A DNA stretch of 37,744 nt from Nocardia acidivorans NBRC 108247. Lineage in GTDB: Bacteria > Actinomycetota > Actinomycetes > Mycobacteriales > Mycobacteriaceae. The DNA lies in NCBI RefSeq assembly GCF_001625085.1, contig NZ_BDAW01000054.1, positions 1 to 37,744 of the forward strand, in the 5' to 3' direction. The notes under the pieces were generated by a model. That model was not told where the DNA came from. It did no database searches and was given only the letters and a program-made list of their open reading frames with translations. Shown here piece by piece: positions 1-8,736 of this stretch (within the stretch, counting starts at the first letter, position 1; the number at the start of each line of letters is the position of its first letter). Made by a program: the position numbers and the translations under genes.

Positions 1-46
1 GCTGCGCTCCCCCGCTCCACTCAGTCCAGAACCGGGGCGGGCCGCG
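1..46 (-). repeat. Inverted copy of a dispersed intergenic repeat
   Basis: Read on the minus strand, these 46 bases are identical to positions 32143-32188 of the third tandem repeat unit near the other end of the window. The match runs to the left edge, so the element may continue outside. The core reads GGTTCTGGACTGAGTGGAGC followed by a G-rich stretch. No open frame is conserved, so it is treated as a non-coding intergenic repeat; its function is unknown. Confidence 0.85.
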
Positions 47-138
47 ACCCGGGGCGGGGGGAGTTCGGCGTCTTGGAATCGCCTACGATCGCGGTGCACG
101 ATCCGGGTGCTATGACGGTCAGGGTTTGCGGTCCGGCT

Positions 139-184
139 CGGCTCGGTTCTGGAGCGACTGAGCCGAGGAGTGAGAACCGAGCCG
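139..184. repeat. 12-bp perfect inverted repeat in the lpqW leader
   Basis: The arms CGGCTCGGTTCT (139-150) and AGAACCGAGCCG (173-184) are perfect inverted copies separated by 22 bases. The hairpin lies about 40 bases before the likely lpqW start. The following bases 187-220 resemble the tail of the dispersed repeat at 32223-32253 (GGGCCGCGA, then GGAGCGAAGCG), so the leader seems built from repeat fragments. It could be a transcript hairpin, an operator or just repeat debris. Confidence 0.6.
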
Positions 185-225
185 CAAAGGGCCGCGAACC
201 CGCCCGGAGCGAAGCGGAGGGCAAA

Positions 226-2007
226 TTGGGCACAGTGAGATTGGGGGCCGGTGTGCGCGCATCGTTGCGTGCGGTGCTGTTGATGGTGGCGACCCTGTTG
301 ACGGTCGCGACCGGGTGCACCGCCAATCCGCCGCCGCCCATCGAATCCACGGACAGTCCGAAGACGCAGCCCGCGAAACCGGGGAAGAATTCGATCGTCG
401 TCGCGGTCGACGACATCGGGATCGGGTTCAATCCGCATCTGCGGTCGCAGCTTTCGCCCGCGGCGTCGGCGGTGTCCTCGATGGTGTTGCCGAGTCCGTT
501 CCGGTCGGTGCCGAATCCGGTGGTTCCGGGGGGCGCGGATTGGGTGCTGGATCCGGCGCTCATGGTGTCGGCGGATGTGACCGCGCAGGAGCCGTTCACC
601 ATCACCTATCAGATCAAGAACGAGGCGTCCTGGTCCGATGGCGCTCCCATCGCGGCCGAGGACTTCAAATACCTGTGGCAGCAGATGATTACGCAGCCGG
701 GGGTGGTGGATCCGGCCGGATATCGGCTCATCTCGGATGTGAGTTCGTCGGCGGGCGGTAAGACCGTCACCGTCATCCTGCGCGAGGAGTATCCGGCCTG
801 GCGGCAGCTGTTCACCGATCTGCTGCCGCAGCATTTGGTGAAGGATTCCGGGTTCGAGCAGGGCCTGGTGGACACCATTCGGATCTCCGGCGGCCAGTTC
901 CGCATCAAACAGGCCGATCGGGGTCGCGAGGAGATTCTGCTCGAACGCAATGACCGGTACTGGGGCAAGCCCGCGGTGCCGGATCAGATTCTGTTGCGGC
1001 GCGGGGGAACTCCCGCGCAGGTGGCCGAATCGCTGCGGGTCGGGGATGCGCAGATGGCACTGGTGCACGGCGGGGTGGCATTGCAGGCGCAGCTGGCTGC
1101 GATTCCGTCCGTCCGCACCGCGATTCAGGCGCAGTCCCGTGAGATGCAGCTCGTATTGAACGGCCGCACAGGCGATTTGGTGGATTCCCGGGTGCGCAGG
1201 GCCGTGCTCGGACTGCTGGATCCGGTGCTGCTGGCCACGGTCGGCGCGCAGACCGGCAGCTGGGTGGAGCCGGTGCGCGCCCAGGTGCTCGCGCCCTCGG
1301 ATCCCGGCTATGTCGCCACCCAGCCGCCGCGCCTGAGCGCCGAAGCGGTGTACGGCCTGTTCAACGAGGCCGGATTCGGCCGGGGCCCCGAACCTTCGGT
1401 GACGCAATCGCCGACTTCGCCCGCACCGCAACCGCGTCCGATCGCCAGGAACGGCAAGACGCTGACCATTCGGATCGGCGCGGTCGAGAACGACTCCTCG
1501 ACGCTGGCCGTGGCCAATACCGCCGCCGACCAATTGCGCAGTGCCGGAATCGATGTCATCGTGCGCAGCGTCGCCGCCGCGCAGCTGTACGGCAAGGACA
1601 CCACCGATGCCGGGGTGGACGCCATCGTCGGCTGGGAGTACGCGGGCGCCGATCCGGCGACCGCCCTGGCCTCGCGCTACGGCTGCCCGCCGGTGCCGGT
1701 CCCGGACGCCTCCGGCACGACCACCGACAACACCGTCGCCGATGCCGCCAAGAAGGCCCCGTCCAATCTCTCGGGCGTCTGCGATCCGGTCCTGCAACCG
1801 GGTATCGACGCCGCGCTGCGCGGTATCGATGTCGGCAAGGTGATCGGCGATTCCGAACCCGCGCTCTGGAATCTGGCGACGGTACTGCCGATCGTGCAGG
1901 ACACGCAGGTCGCGGCGGCGGGACCGCGGGTGGACGGCGTCTCGCTGAGCGGCGCGATCCAGACCGGCGTCTTCGCCGATGCCGCGAATTGGCGGCGGCT
2001 GCCATGA
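226..2007 (+). CDS. lpqW: LpqW-like lipoprotein (peptide-binding ABC-transporter fold)
   Basis: A family 5 extracellular solute-binding protein fold (DppA/OppA type) anchored as a lipoprotein. The N-terminus has a short basic region, a hydrophobic stretch and a lipobox-like VATGC followed by a Pro-rich linker. The segments GFNPHL, WSDGAPIAAEDFKYLWQQM and a C-terminal AGP-VSLSG stretch match my memory of mycobacterial LpqW (Rv1166). In mycobacteria LpqW influences the branch point of phosphatidylinositol mannoside and lipoarabinomannan synthesis; that role is inferred here. TTG 226 is chosen because GGAGG sits five bases upstream; GTG 235 is almost as good, and an in-frame ATG at 73 would add about 50 implausible residues before the signal peptide. 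The stop overlaps the mshB start (ATGA), so the two are translationally coupled. No transporter permease genes are nearby. Confidence 0.85.
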   Translation: MGTVRLGAGVRASLRAVLLMVATLLTVATGCTANPPPPIESTDSPKTQPAKPGKNSIVVAVDDIGIGFNPHLRSQLSPAASAVSSMVLPSPFRSVPNPVVPGGADWVLDPALMVSADVTAQEPFTITYQIKNEASWSDGAPIAAEDFKYLWQQMITQPGVVDPAGYRLISDVSSSAGGKTVTVILREEYPAWRQLFTDLLPQHLVKDSGFEQGLVDTIRISGGQFRIKQADRGREEILLERNDRYWGKPAVPDQILLRRGGTPAQVAESLRVGDAQMALVHGGVALQAQLAAIPSVRTAIQAQSREMQLVLNGRTGDLVDSRVRRAVLGLLDPVLLATVGAQTGSWVEPVRAQVLAPSDPGYVATQPPRLSAEAVYGLFNEAGFGRGPEPSVTQSPTSPAPQPRPIARNGKTLTIRIGAVENDSSTLAVANTAADQLRSAGIDVIVRSVAAAQLYGKDTTDAGVDAIVGWEYAGADPATALASRYGCPPVPVPDASGTTTDNTVADAAKKAPSNLSGVCDPVLQPGIDAALRGIDVGKVIGDSEPALWNLATVLPIVQDTQVAAAGPRVDGVSLSGAIQTGVFADAANWRRLP

Positions 2008-2936
2008 CCGCGGCGGATCAGGCGGGGCGCGGCGGACTGCTGCTGGTGCACGCGCATCCGGACGACGAATCCATCACCACCGGGGGCACCATCGCGCACT
2101 ATCGGCGGCGGGGCGTGCCGGTGACCGTGGTGACCTGCACCCTCGGCGAGGAGGGTGAGGTCATCGGCGACGAGTGGGCGCACCTGGTCGCCGATCGGGC
2201 CGATCAGCTGGGCGGCTACCGGATTCTCGAATTGACCAGGGCGCTGGGCGAATTGGCCGCCGGACCGCCGCGTTTCCTGGGCGGTGCGGGCCGCTGGCGG
2301 GATTCGGGCATGGCCGGGACGCCCGCGGCGCGGAATCCGCGCGCCTTCGTGAAATCCGGCCCGGAGGCGGTGGACGCGCTGGTCCAGATCATCCTGGAGC
2401 TGCGTCCCGCCGTGGTGGTCGGCTATGACCCGCGCGGCGGCTACGGCCATCCGGATCATATTCGCGCGCACGAAATCACCATGGCGGCAGTCGATTCCGC
2501 GACCGAATGGGGGTGGGAGGTGCCGAAGGCGTACTGGACCGTCACCGACAGCGCCACCCTCGCCATGCACACCGAGGCGCTCAAGCGCCGAACGGTGGAT
2601 CAGCTGCCCGGTGCGCTGCCGCCGGGCTGGCGACTGCCGCATACCGGCGAATTGGCTTGTGTACCACACGAATCCGTCACTACCACGGTGGATATCGCCG
2701 ATACCCTGGCCGCGAAGCGGGCCGCCCTGCGCGCACACGCCACCCAGGTGACGGTCGCCCCCTCCGGTCGCGAGTTCGCGCTGTCGAACAATATCGCCCA
2801 GCCGGTGCTGCCGGAGGAGCATTACATTCTGGTGCGCGGGCAGCGCGGTCCGGTCGGGGCGGACGGCCGGGAGCATGATCTGTTCGCCGGATTACCCGGC
2901 GCACCGGTTTCACAGTCGATCGAGATGAGACACTGA
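2004..2936 (+). CDS. mshB: MshB, mycothiol biosynthesis deacetylase
   Basis: N-acetyl-1-D-myo-inositol-2-amino-2-deoxy-alpha-D-glucopyranoside deacetylase, the zinc hydrolase that makes GlcN-Ins for mycothiol, the main low-molecular-weight thiol of actinobacteria. It is a LmbE/PIG-L family protein of 310 residues, near the usual size. Visible motifs are AHPDDE at residues 17-22 (zinc ligands H18 and D21, catalytic base D20) and HPDH at 149-152 giving the third zinc ligand. ATG 2004 is chosen because it overlaps the lpqW stop as ATGA; an earlier in-frame start at 1989 would add only five residues. Mca, the related mycothiol conjugate amidase, is the main alternative, but the position after lpqW and before the Rv1171-like gene fits MshB. 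Confidence 0.93.
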   Translation: MTAADQAGRGGLLLVHAHPDDESITTGGTIAHYRRRGVPVTVVTCTLGEEGEVIGDEWAHLVADRADQLGGYRILELTRALGELAAGPPRFLGGAGRWRDSGMAGTPAARNPRAFVKSGPEAVDALVQIILELRPAVVVGYDPRGGYGHPDHIRAHEITMAAVDSATEWGWEVPKAYWTVTDSATLAMHTEALKRRTVDQLPGALPPGWRLPHTGELACVPHESVTTTVDIADTLAAKRAALRAHATQVTVAPSGREFALSNNIAQPVLPEEHYILVRGQRGPVGADGREHDLFAGLPGAPVSQSIEMRH

Positions 2937-2939
2937 GAC

Positions 2940-3098
2940 ATGTACAACTGGGACTTGCAAAACGCGATCGCGGCGTTCGTCGAGAGCCAGCGCCCCAATT
3001 TCCAGGCGCAGCACGAGCTGTATCTGTCGGTGCTGTACGGATTCGTCGATATGCAGAGTCACCTACTGACCCTGCTCGGCTTCCCGCCGGTGCCGTGA
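2940..3098 (+). CDS. Small conserved-looking protein, 52 residues
   Basis: A short gene starting at ATG 2940, three bases after the mshB stop, and ending TGA 3096-3098, which overlaps the next start as GTGA. The tight fit on both sides is strong contextual support for translation. The product starts MYNWDLQNAI and ends LLGFPPVP; it is mildly amphipathic with several aromatic residues, has no signal peptide and no clear membrane segment. I do not recognise a family. The position between mshB and a membrane protein suggests co-expression, perhaps as a partner of the downstream protein, but that is only inference. Confidence 0.72.
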   Translation: MYNWDLQNAIAAFVESQRPNFQAQHELYLSVLYGFVDMQSHLLTLLGFPPVP

Positions 3099-3610
3099 CG
3101 GCCGCCCTCGGAGCTCGCGCGGGTGACTCCCCGAGCGCGGCCGGTGTGCCCAAACCGCAGTGGATGGGTTTCGCCATCGCGCTCTTCCTGACGGTGGACG
3201 CCCTGATCACCCTGGTGCTCGAGGTGCTCTACCTGCCGATCTACGCCGGTCACGCGCATGTGCCGGCGAGTCAGCCGGTGCTGGCCGCGGCCGCGCCGCT
3301 GGCGTCGACCCCCACCACGGCGGGCGCGATCGCGCTGCCGATCACCGCACTGCTCGCGGGTGTGGTGAATGTGCTGCTGGTGATGGGCATGTCGGTGGTG
3401 AGCGAGCGCATTCCGGTCATGGTCATTCCGCTGACGGTGTGGACGCTTGGTTTCCTGGTGTGCGCCAGCGGCGGGCCCGGCGGAGACGCGCTGTTGATCA
3501 GCGATTGGCCGACCATGGCGCTGCTGCTGTGCGGATTGGTGCCGCCGGGGCTGTACCTGTACTGGCGCGCGACCTCCCGCTACGCCCATGAGATCAAAGC
3601 CGTGCGCTGA
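3095..3610 (+). CDS. Four-helix membrane protein (Rv1171-like)
   Basis: A 171-residue protein with four predicted membrane segments at about residues 23-48, 79-101, 106-123 and 139-157 and a basic C-terminal end. The N-terminal 20 residues are small and polar, probably cytoplasmic. It has no enzymatic motif. The position directly after mshB matches the conserved hypothetical Rv1171 in mycobacteria, as far as I recall. GTG 3095 is chosen because it overlaps the stop of the small gene before it (GTGA). Function is unknown; co-transcription with mshB is likely. Confidence 0.85.
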   Translation: MTAALGARAGDSPSAAGVPKPQWMGFAIALFLTVDALITLVLEVLYLPIYAGHAHVPASQPVLAAAAPLASTPTTAGAIALPITALLAGVVNVLLVMGMSVVSERIPVMVIPLTVWTLGFLVCASGGPGGDALLISDWPTMALLLCGLVPPGLYLYWRATSRYAHEIKAVR

Positions 3611-3687
3611 CCTGCTTCGGGTCACATTTCGCCCGTCCGCTTCGTCTTGTTGACAACGACCAAGACCAACGGAAGCGAGCAGGGAAA

Positions 3688-4994
3688 ATGGGTTTCGACA
3701 AGCTGCGCACACAGGTTCGCGGGCGGGTGCTGACACCCGGCGACGCGGATTTCGAGCAGGCGGCCAGGCCGTGGAATACCGCGGTGGCCCAGTATCCGGC
3801 GGCGGTGGTCGAGGCCGCCGCGATCGAGGACATCGAGGCCGTGGTGCGATTCGCCCGCTCCGCCGGACGATTCGTCGTCACCCAGCCGACCGGGCACGGT
3901 GCGACCGGGGATATCGCCGAGGCGATCCTGCTGCGCACGGGTGCGCTGAATTCGGTATCGGTCGATCCGGCGGCCCGGATGGCGCGGGTCGGCGCGGGAG
4001 CCGACTGGGGTCGGGTGCAGGCCGCGGCCGCCGAGTACGGCCTGACCGGACTGGCTGGCAGCAATCCGGTGGTCGGGGTGACCGGATACACCCTGGGCGG
4101 TGGGCTGGGCTGGTTTGCCCGCAAGCACGGCTGGGCTTCGAATGCGGTGCGCGCCTTGGAGATTGTCGACGCCCAAGGTGATCGGGTGCGGGTCGCCGCG
4201 GACGGCGATCCGGAGTTGCTGTGGGCATTGTGCGGTGGCGGTGGGGATTTCGGCGTGGTGACCGCGTTGGAGTTCGATCTCTTCCCCGCGCCGGGGTTGT
4301 ACGGCGGCCGGGTGATCTGGCCGGGCGCGCGCACCCGCGAGGTGTGGGAGTTGTTCCGGCGGTTGACCTCTCAGGCCCCCCCGATGAGCTGTCGGTGTGG
4401 TTCCACCGGTTCCAATTCCCGCAGGCCCCGGAGATGGTGGCGCTGGACGTCGCCTATCTCGGTGATCCGGAGCGGGGACGGGCGCTGGTCGCCGCCGTCG
4501 ACGGACTCGGCGGTGTGGTCTCCGATACCCGCGCGGTCATGTCGGTGGCCGATCTGGGCGATATCACCGCGGAGCCGACCGCGCCGAGCCCCTCGGTGTC
4601 CCGGGCCGAACTGCTCACCGACCTCGAGGATGAGACGGTGGCGGTGCTGCTCGGCGATACCGTCGCCCCGCTGGTGAATATCCAGGTCCGGCACCTGGGC
4701 GGCGCGCTGGCCCTGCCCGGCGCGGGTGCGCGCGGGGCGCTGGCCGAGCCGTACGCGCTCTATCTGCTCGGCCTCGGACTGCCACAGCTGCGCGACGCGG
4801 TGACCGCCGAGCAGCGGGCGCTGGTCGAGGCGCTCGGCGCGCATGTCAGCGGGTCCAAGCCGTACACCTTCCTGGCGCCCGGCGAGTCCGCGGCGGCGGC
4901 GTTCGCGCCCGAGACGCTCGAGCGGTTGCGGATGCTGAAGCGAAAGGTCGACGCGGACAATGTGATTCGCGCGAACTTCGGGGTGCTGTCGTGA
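3688..4994 (+). pseudogene. FAD-linked (BBE-like) oxidase, frameshifted at a C7 tract
   Basis: An FAD-binding PCMH-type oxidoreductase of the berberine-bridge/6-hydroxynicotine oxidase group. The first part, from ATG 3688 with an AGGGAA ribosome site, holds PTGHGATG (the His could carry FAD covalently) and the loop GYTLGGGLGWFARKHG. No Cys is seen where bicovalent members have one. At C7 (4376-4382) the frame breaks: the natural sequence resumes one frame over as DELSVW and runs to a typical BBE C-terminus (DADNVIRANFGVLS) ending at 4994. Eight or five Cs would restore one frame of about 435 residues. The downstream half is otherwise intact and its stop overlaps the next start (GTGA), so this is either a sequencing error, a very recent mutation or a phase-variable tract. 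Confidence 0.85.
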
Positions 4995-6154
4995 AGCCGG
5001 CCGAGATCCACGGCACCGTCGAACCCGGCTTCGAGGAGGTCGCGGTGGAGTACGCCGCGGTGGTCGCGGCCGAACAGGGTGAGGCCGGATCGCAGCTCGC
5101 GGTCGTGCGGCACGGTCGCCGGGTGGTGGACCTGTGGTCGGGTGCGGGGGTCACCGGTGACACGCTCACCGGGATCTACTCCTCCAGTAAGGGCGTATCG
5201 AGTCTGGTGGTGGCGCTGCTGGTGCAGGAGGGGCTGTTGCGGCTGGATCGTCCGGTCGCCGCCGATTGGCCCGAATTCGCCGCCGCCGGAAAGGAATCGG
5301 TGACGCTGCGGGATCTGCTCACCCATCGCAGCGGCATTGTCGGCATCGATGCCGGAACGAGTGTGGCCGAACTCGCCGATGATCGGGTGGTGGCGGCGCT
5401 GGTGGCGGGGCAGCGCCCGCACTGGCGGCTCGGAAGCGCTTACGGCTATGCGGGTTTCGTGGCCTTCGCCATGGTCAACGAGGTGGTGCGGCGGGTGACC
5501 GGGCACAGCCTTCAGGAGCATTTCCGGGAGCGGGTGCGCGAATCTCGTGCGCTGGACGTGTATCTCGGCCTGCCCGCCGAGCAGGAGCATCGGTATCTGC
5601 CGATCCGGCCATGGCTGGCAACGCCGGAACAGGAGCGGCGGTTCTGGTCCGATACCCCGGGTGCGCGGAGCTTGCTCGGCATCGCGTTCGCGCTGAATTC
5701 CACGCCGCCGGTGGATCAGGTCGAACTGGCCAATGATCCCGGGGTGCGGGCGCTCGGCCCGGCGTCGGTGGGCGGGGTGGGCAGCGCGCGCGGGCTGGCG
5801 GCGCTGTACGCGGCCGCGATTTCCGAAACGGATTCCGGCCCGGCGCTTTTGCACGCGGATACGCTCGGCGAGTTCACCATGGCGCATTCGGTCGGCGGCG
5901 ATCTGGTGAGCGGTCCCTCCGCGCATTTCGCGCTGGGCTTCCAGGCCATGGGGCTGCGCATGCCGGTGCTGGGCGCGCGGGCGTTCGGGCATGACGGCTC
6001 GGCGGGCTCGCTGGCGTACGCGGATCCGGATTCGGGTATCGCCCTGGGCTATACGCGTCGGCGCTTCGCGTTCGCATGGAATTTCCCGGAGCATGCGCGG
6101 TTGGCCGCGGTGGTCGCCCGTTGCGCTACAGCGAATCACCCGCTATCTAGTTAG
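4991..6154 (+). CDS. Serine hydrolase, class C beta-lactamase/esterase fold
   Basis: A 387-residue member of the beta-lactamase-related serine hydrolases (EstB/LpqK-like; Pfam Beta-lactamase). The catalytic SxxK motif is S64-S65-S66-K67 in GIYSSSKGVSS; a Tyr-containing segment (AYGYAGF) probably supplies the second motif, and FGHDGSAG near the C-terminus is the HxG-type third motif. No signal peptide is visible, so it is probably cytoplasmic and more likely an esterase or peptidase than an antibiotic-inactivating enzyme. GTG 4991 overlaps the stop of the broken oxidase gene, which implies one operon. The substrate is unknown. Confidence 0.86.
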   Translation: MKPAEIHGTVEPGFEEVAVEYAAVVAAEQGEAGSQLAVVRHGRRVVDLWSGAGVTGDTLTGIYSSSKGVSSLVVALLVQEGLLRLDRPVAADWPEFAAAGKESVTLRDLLTHRSGIVGIDAGTSVAELADDRVVAALVAGQRPHWRLGSAYGYAGFVAFAMVNEVVRRVTGHSLQEHFRERVRESRALDVYLGLPAEQEHRYLPIRPWLATPEQERRFWSDTPGARSLLGIAFALNSTPPVDQVELANDPGVRALGPASVGGVGSARGLAALYAAAISETDSGPALLHADTLGEFTMAHSVGGDLVSGPSAHFALGFQAMGLRMPVLGARAFGHDGSAGSLAYADPDSGIALGYTRRRFAFAWNFPEHARLAAVVARCATANHPLSS

Positions 6155-6158
6155 CATT

Positions 6159-6240
6159 CGAAATGAGTTGAAGCCGTAGTCGATTCGGGATCTTTCCGTT
6201 ACTCTCTCGATCGAGGAAGCGTGACGAACAGCTCATTTCG
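6159..6240. promoter_or_regulatory. Control region before the conservon: spaced inverted repeat
   Basis: CGAAATGAG (6159-6167) and its perfect inverted copy CTCATTTCG (6232-6240) lie 64 bases apart, and 11 of 12 bases pair if the arms are extended inward. Between them is a 10-bp palindrome CTCGATCGAG (6206-6215). The arrangement lies just before the sensor kinase gene and could be paired operators or a large hairpin. No consensus promoter is obvious. Confidence 0.45.
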
Positions 6241-6294
6241 GGTGGTTCGGCATGATACGGGGCGCGGCAGCGTTCGGGAGCGGGAAGATTTTCG

Positions 6295-8736
6295 GTGGGC
6301 AGCTGGCAGAACCTGCGCAAATCGGTTGGCAGGCAGACCAATTCGGTGGGGCGCGGTGTCCGTGGATGGGTGAGCGTCCGGGTCCGACTGCTCTCCATCG
6401 TGCTCATCTCCAGTGTCACCCTGCTGGCCATCGGCGGTGGCGCGGCGATCTACCTGGTCAAATCCGCCCAGGAGGCCAAGCAGTGGGCCGAACTGGCAAG
6501 CAGCACCACAACTCCCGCGATTCTCATGGTCTCGGCCTTCGAGGAGGAGCGGCGGCTGTCGGTGCTGCGCCTGGCCGGTGACACCGACGCCGTGGCGGCG
6601 CTGGTCCCCGCGCGCAAACACTCCGATGAGGCGCTGGCCGTGGTCATCTCCAAGGGCGATGCGGCGCGCGAATTGAATCCGGATGGTTCGGCGAGCGATA
6701 TCGAGGCGTACAACAAACTCTTCGAGATGGTACCCACACTGCGTAACGGGGTGGATGCCATGCAGGCCCGGCCCGAGCAGATCTTCGGCTTCTTCACCCA
6801 GGTGATCGGGACCATCATCTCCGCGTCCATGCTCGCGGCCCGGGTCGCGCCGAACGCCAAGATCGGCATCGAACTGGGTTATGCCGTGGAGCAATTGCGC
6901 GCGGCGGAGGCGCTCTCCCAAGCCGACACCATGGGTGCGGTGGCCCTGACCACCGGGGTGTTCTCCGATGCCCAAATACTCGAATTCGGCCGCCGCGTCG
7001 GTGAATTCCGTTCCGAGGTGGCGTATTCGGCGACGGTGCTCAAGGGTGCACGGCTCAATCAGCTCGAGGCGATCACCGCGAGCGCCGACTGGCAGCAGGT
7101 CACCGCCATGCAGGACGCGCTGGTGCTGCGCGGTCCGGTCGGCGAGAGCGTCGACGCCGCGGAGGGCACCGCCAAGACCCGCGAGACCAAGACCTCGGCC
7201 AAGCCCGCCCCGCTGCCGGTGGGCCTGGTGGAGTGGCAGCGCGCCTCCGGCCAGGTCAACGCGGCACTGCAGAAGTTGTGGGAGGACCAGAGCCGCGACG
7301 CCCATGTGACGGCGCGCCATCAGGGTGACGAGGCCACCCGCGACTCCCTGCTGGGCGGTGCGGTCGTACTCCTCATCGCCACACTGGCTTTCGTCGCGGC
7401 ACTGGTGCTGGCCAATCGCTTCATCGGCCGGATGCGCCGATTGCGCCGTGACACACTGGAATTGGCAGATGAGCGGATGCCCGGCATGATCGCCGCACTC
7501 GGCGCGGGCAAGGAGATCGACGCCGCGGCCGAGGTATCGCGGCTGGACTTCGGCACCGATGAGCTGGGCCAGGTCGCCGAGGCATTCAACCGCGCGCACC
7601 TGGTGGCGGTGTCGGCGGCGGTCGGGGAGGCGCGCACCCGCGCGGGCATCAATGCGGTCTTCCTGAATATCGCGCATCGCAGCCAGGTGGTGGTGCACCG
7701 GCAGCTCGGCCTGCTCGATCGCGCCGAGCGCGAGGAGAAGAACAGCGATCAGCTCGAATTGCTGTTCCAACTCGATCATCTCGCGACCCGCGCCCGCCGC
7801 AATGCCGAGAACCTGATCATTCTGGGCGGAGAACAGCCGGGGCGGCGCTGGCGTAATCCGGTGGCGCTCATCGATCTGGTGCGCGGTGCGGTCGCGGAGA
7901 GCCTGGACTACACCAGGATTCAGACCGGGCGGCTGCCCGAGGTGTGGGTGGCCAAGCACGCGGTGGCCGATGTGATCCACCTGCTGGCCGAGCTCATGGA
8001 CAATGCCACGGCCTGTTCGCCGCCGGAGTCGCAGGTCACGGTGTCGGCGGTGGTGGTGGGCCGGGGTGTCGCGGTCGAGATCATCGATCAGGGCCTGGGC
8101 ATGTCCGAGACCGAGTTCACCGAACGCAACGCACTGCTGGCGAATCCGCCGGACTTCAGTGTGGCCACACTCTCCGGCAATACCCGACTCGGGCTCTTCG
8201 TGGTCGCGAAACTCGCCGGGCGGCACGGTATCTCGGTGCGACTGGCCGAATCCGAGTACGGCGGCGTGTGCGCGGTGGTGCTGATCCCCTCGGCGGTGCT
8301 GGAGACGACCGGACCGCCGCGTCATGAGATGCCCGCCGCACCGCACGGCGCCCCCGAATCGCGTGACGGTCTGCGTCACGAATGGTCGAATGCCGTTCGC
8401 TCCGAACAGCTTCCGGCGCTGCCGATCCCGCGACCGAGCCTGCGCGCCCGGGAGCCGGGTCCGAACGCGCTCTCCGCCGCGTACACCGGTGACCCGGACT
8501 CGAACCGGCATCGCCCCGGCGGCTACACCGATCTCGCGGAATCCCGGCAGGTGCGCCCGGATCTGCCGCGCCGCAGCCGAACCGCCGAAGCCGAGGCCCA
8601 GGCCGCCGAACCGGTGGTCCCGGCGCCGCCGCGTCAGCGCACAGCCGATGAGGCCCGAAATCTCATGAGCGCCATTGCCAAGGGCACCCGCCAGGGCCGC
8701 GCGGTGCGCCCGGAATCCGAGAGAGGACCACAATGA
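6295..8736 (+). CDS. Conservon sensor histidine kinase-like protein (CvnA type)
   Basis: An 813-residue membrane sensor of the actinobacterial nitrate/nitrite-sensor (NIT) kinase group, equal to CvnA of Streptomyces conservons. Membrane segments lie at about residues 32-55 and 352-376, enclosing a helical extracellular NIT-like domain, followed by a HAMP-like linker. The dimerisation segment has LDHLATRARRNAEN, with H495 the best phospho-acceptor candidate. The HATPase domain shows the N-box ELMDNATACSPP (N570) and G1 box DQGLGM (D598-M603). The last 150 residues are Pro/Arg-rich and probably disordered, as in relatives. GTG 6295 follows a purine-rich GGGAAG. The stop overlaps the next start (ATGA). 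The family works with roadblock, DUF742 and GTPase partners rather than a classical response regulator. Confidence 0.88.
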   Translation: MGSWQNLRKSVGRQTNSVGRGVRGWVSVRVRLLSIVLISSVTLLAIGGGAAIYLVKSAQEAKQWAELASSTTTPAILMVSAFEEERRLSVLRLAGDTDAVAALVPARKHSDEALAVVISKGDAARELNPDGSASDIEAYNKLFEMVPTLRNGVDAMQARPEQIFGFFTQVIGTIISASMLAARVAPNAKIGIELGYAVEQLRAAEALSQADTMGAVALTTGVFSDAQILEFGRRVGEFRSEVAYSATVLKGARLNQLEAITASADWQQVTAMQDALVLRGPVGESVDAAEGTAKTRETKTSAKPAPLPVGLVEWQRASGQVNAALQKLWEDQSRDAHVTARHQGDEATRDSLLGGAVVLLIATLAFVAALVLANRFIGRMRRLRRDTLELADERMPGMIAALGAGKEIDAAAEVSRLDFGTDELGQVAEAFNRAHLVAVSAAVGEARTRAGINAVFLNIAHRSQVVVHRQLGLLDRAEREEKNSDQLELLFQLDHLATRARRNAENLIILGGEQPGRRWRNPVALIDLVRGAVAESLDYTRIQTGRLPEVWVAKHAVADVIHLLAELMDNATACSPPESQVTVSAVVVGRGVAVEIIDQGLGMSETEFTERNALLANPPDFSVATLSGNTRLGLFVVAKLAGRHGISVRLAESEYGGVCAVVLIPSAVLETTGPPRHEMPAAPHGAPESRDGLRHEWSNAVRSEQLPALPIPRPSLRAREPGPNALSAAYTGDPDSNRHRPGGYTDLAESRQVRPDLPRRSRTAEAEAQAAEPVVPAPPRQRTADEARNLMSAIAKGTRQGRAVRPESERGPQ

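Noticed and set aside
4760..6139. 459-residue open frame on the minus strand
   Set aside because: It is opposite the serine hydrolase and the oxidase C-terminus, with His/Arg/Gln-rich composition and no recognisable domain.
4991..6154. Serine hydrolase as a resistance beta-lactamase
   Set aside because: There is no signal peptide and the motifs fit the esterase/peptidase side of the family better; neighbours are metabolic.
6199..8733. 844-residue open frame on the minus strand
   Set aside because: It is a mirror of the sensor kinase gene caused by high GC at third codon positions; its product is rich in Arg, His, Gly and Gln with no domain, whereas the plus strand has clear kinase motifs.
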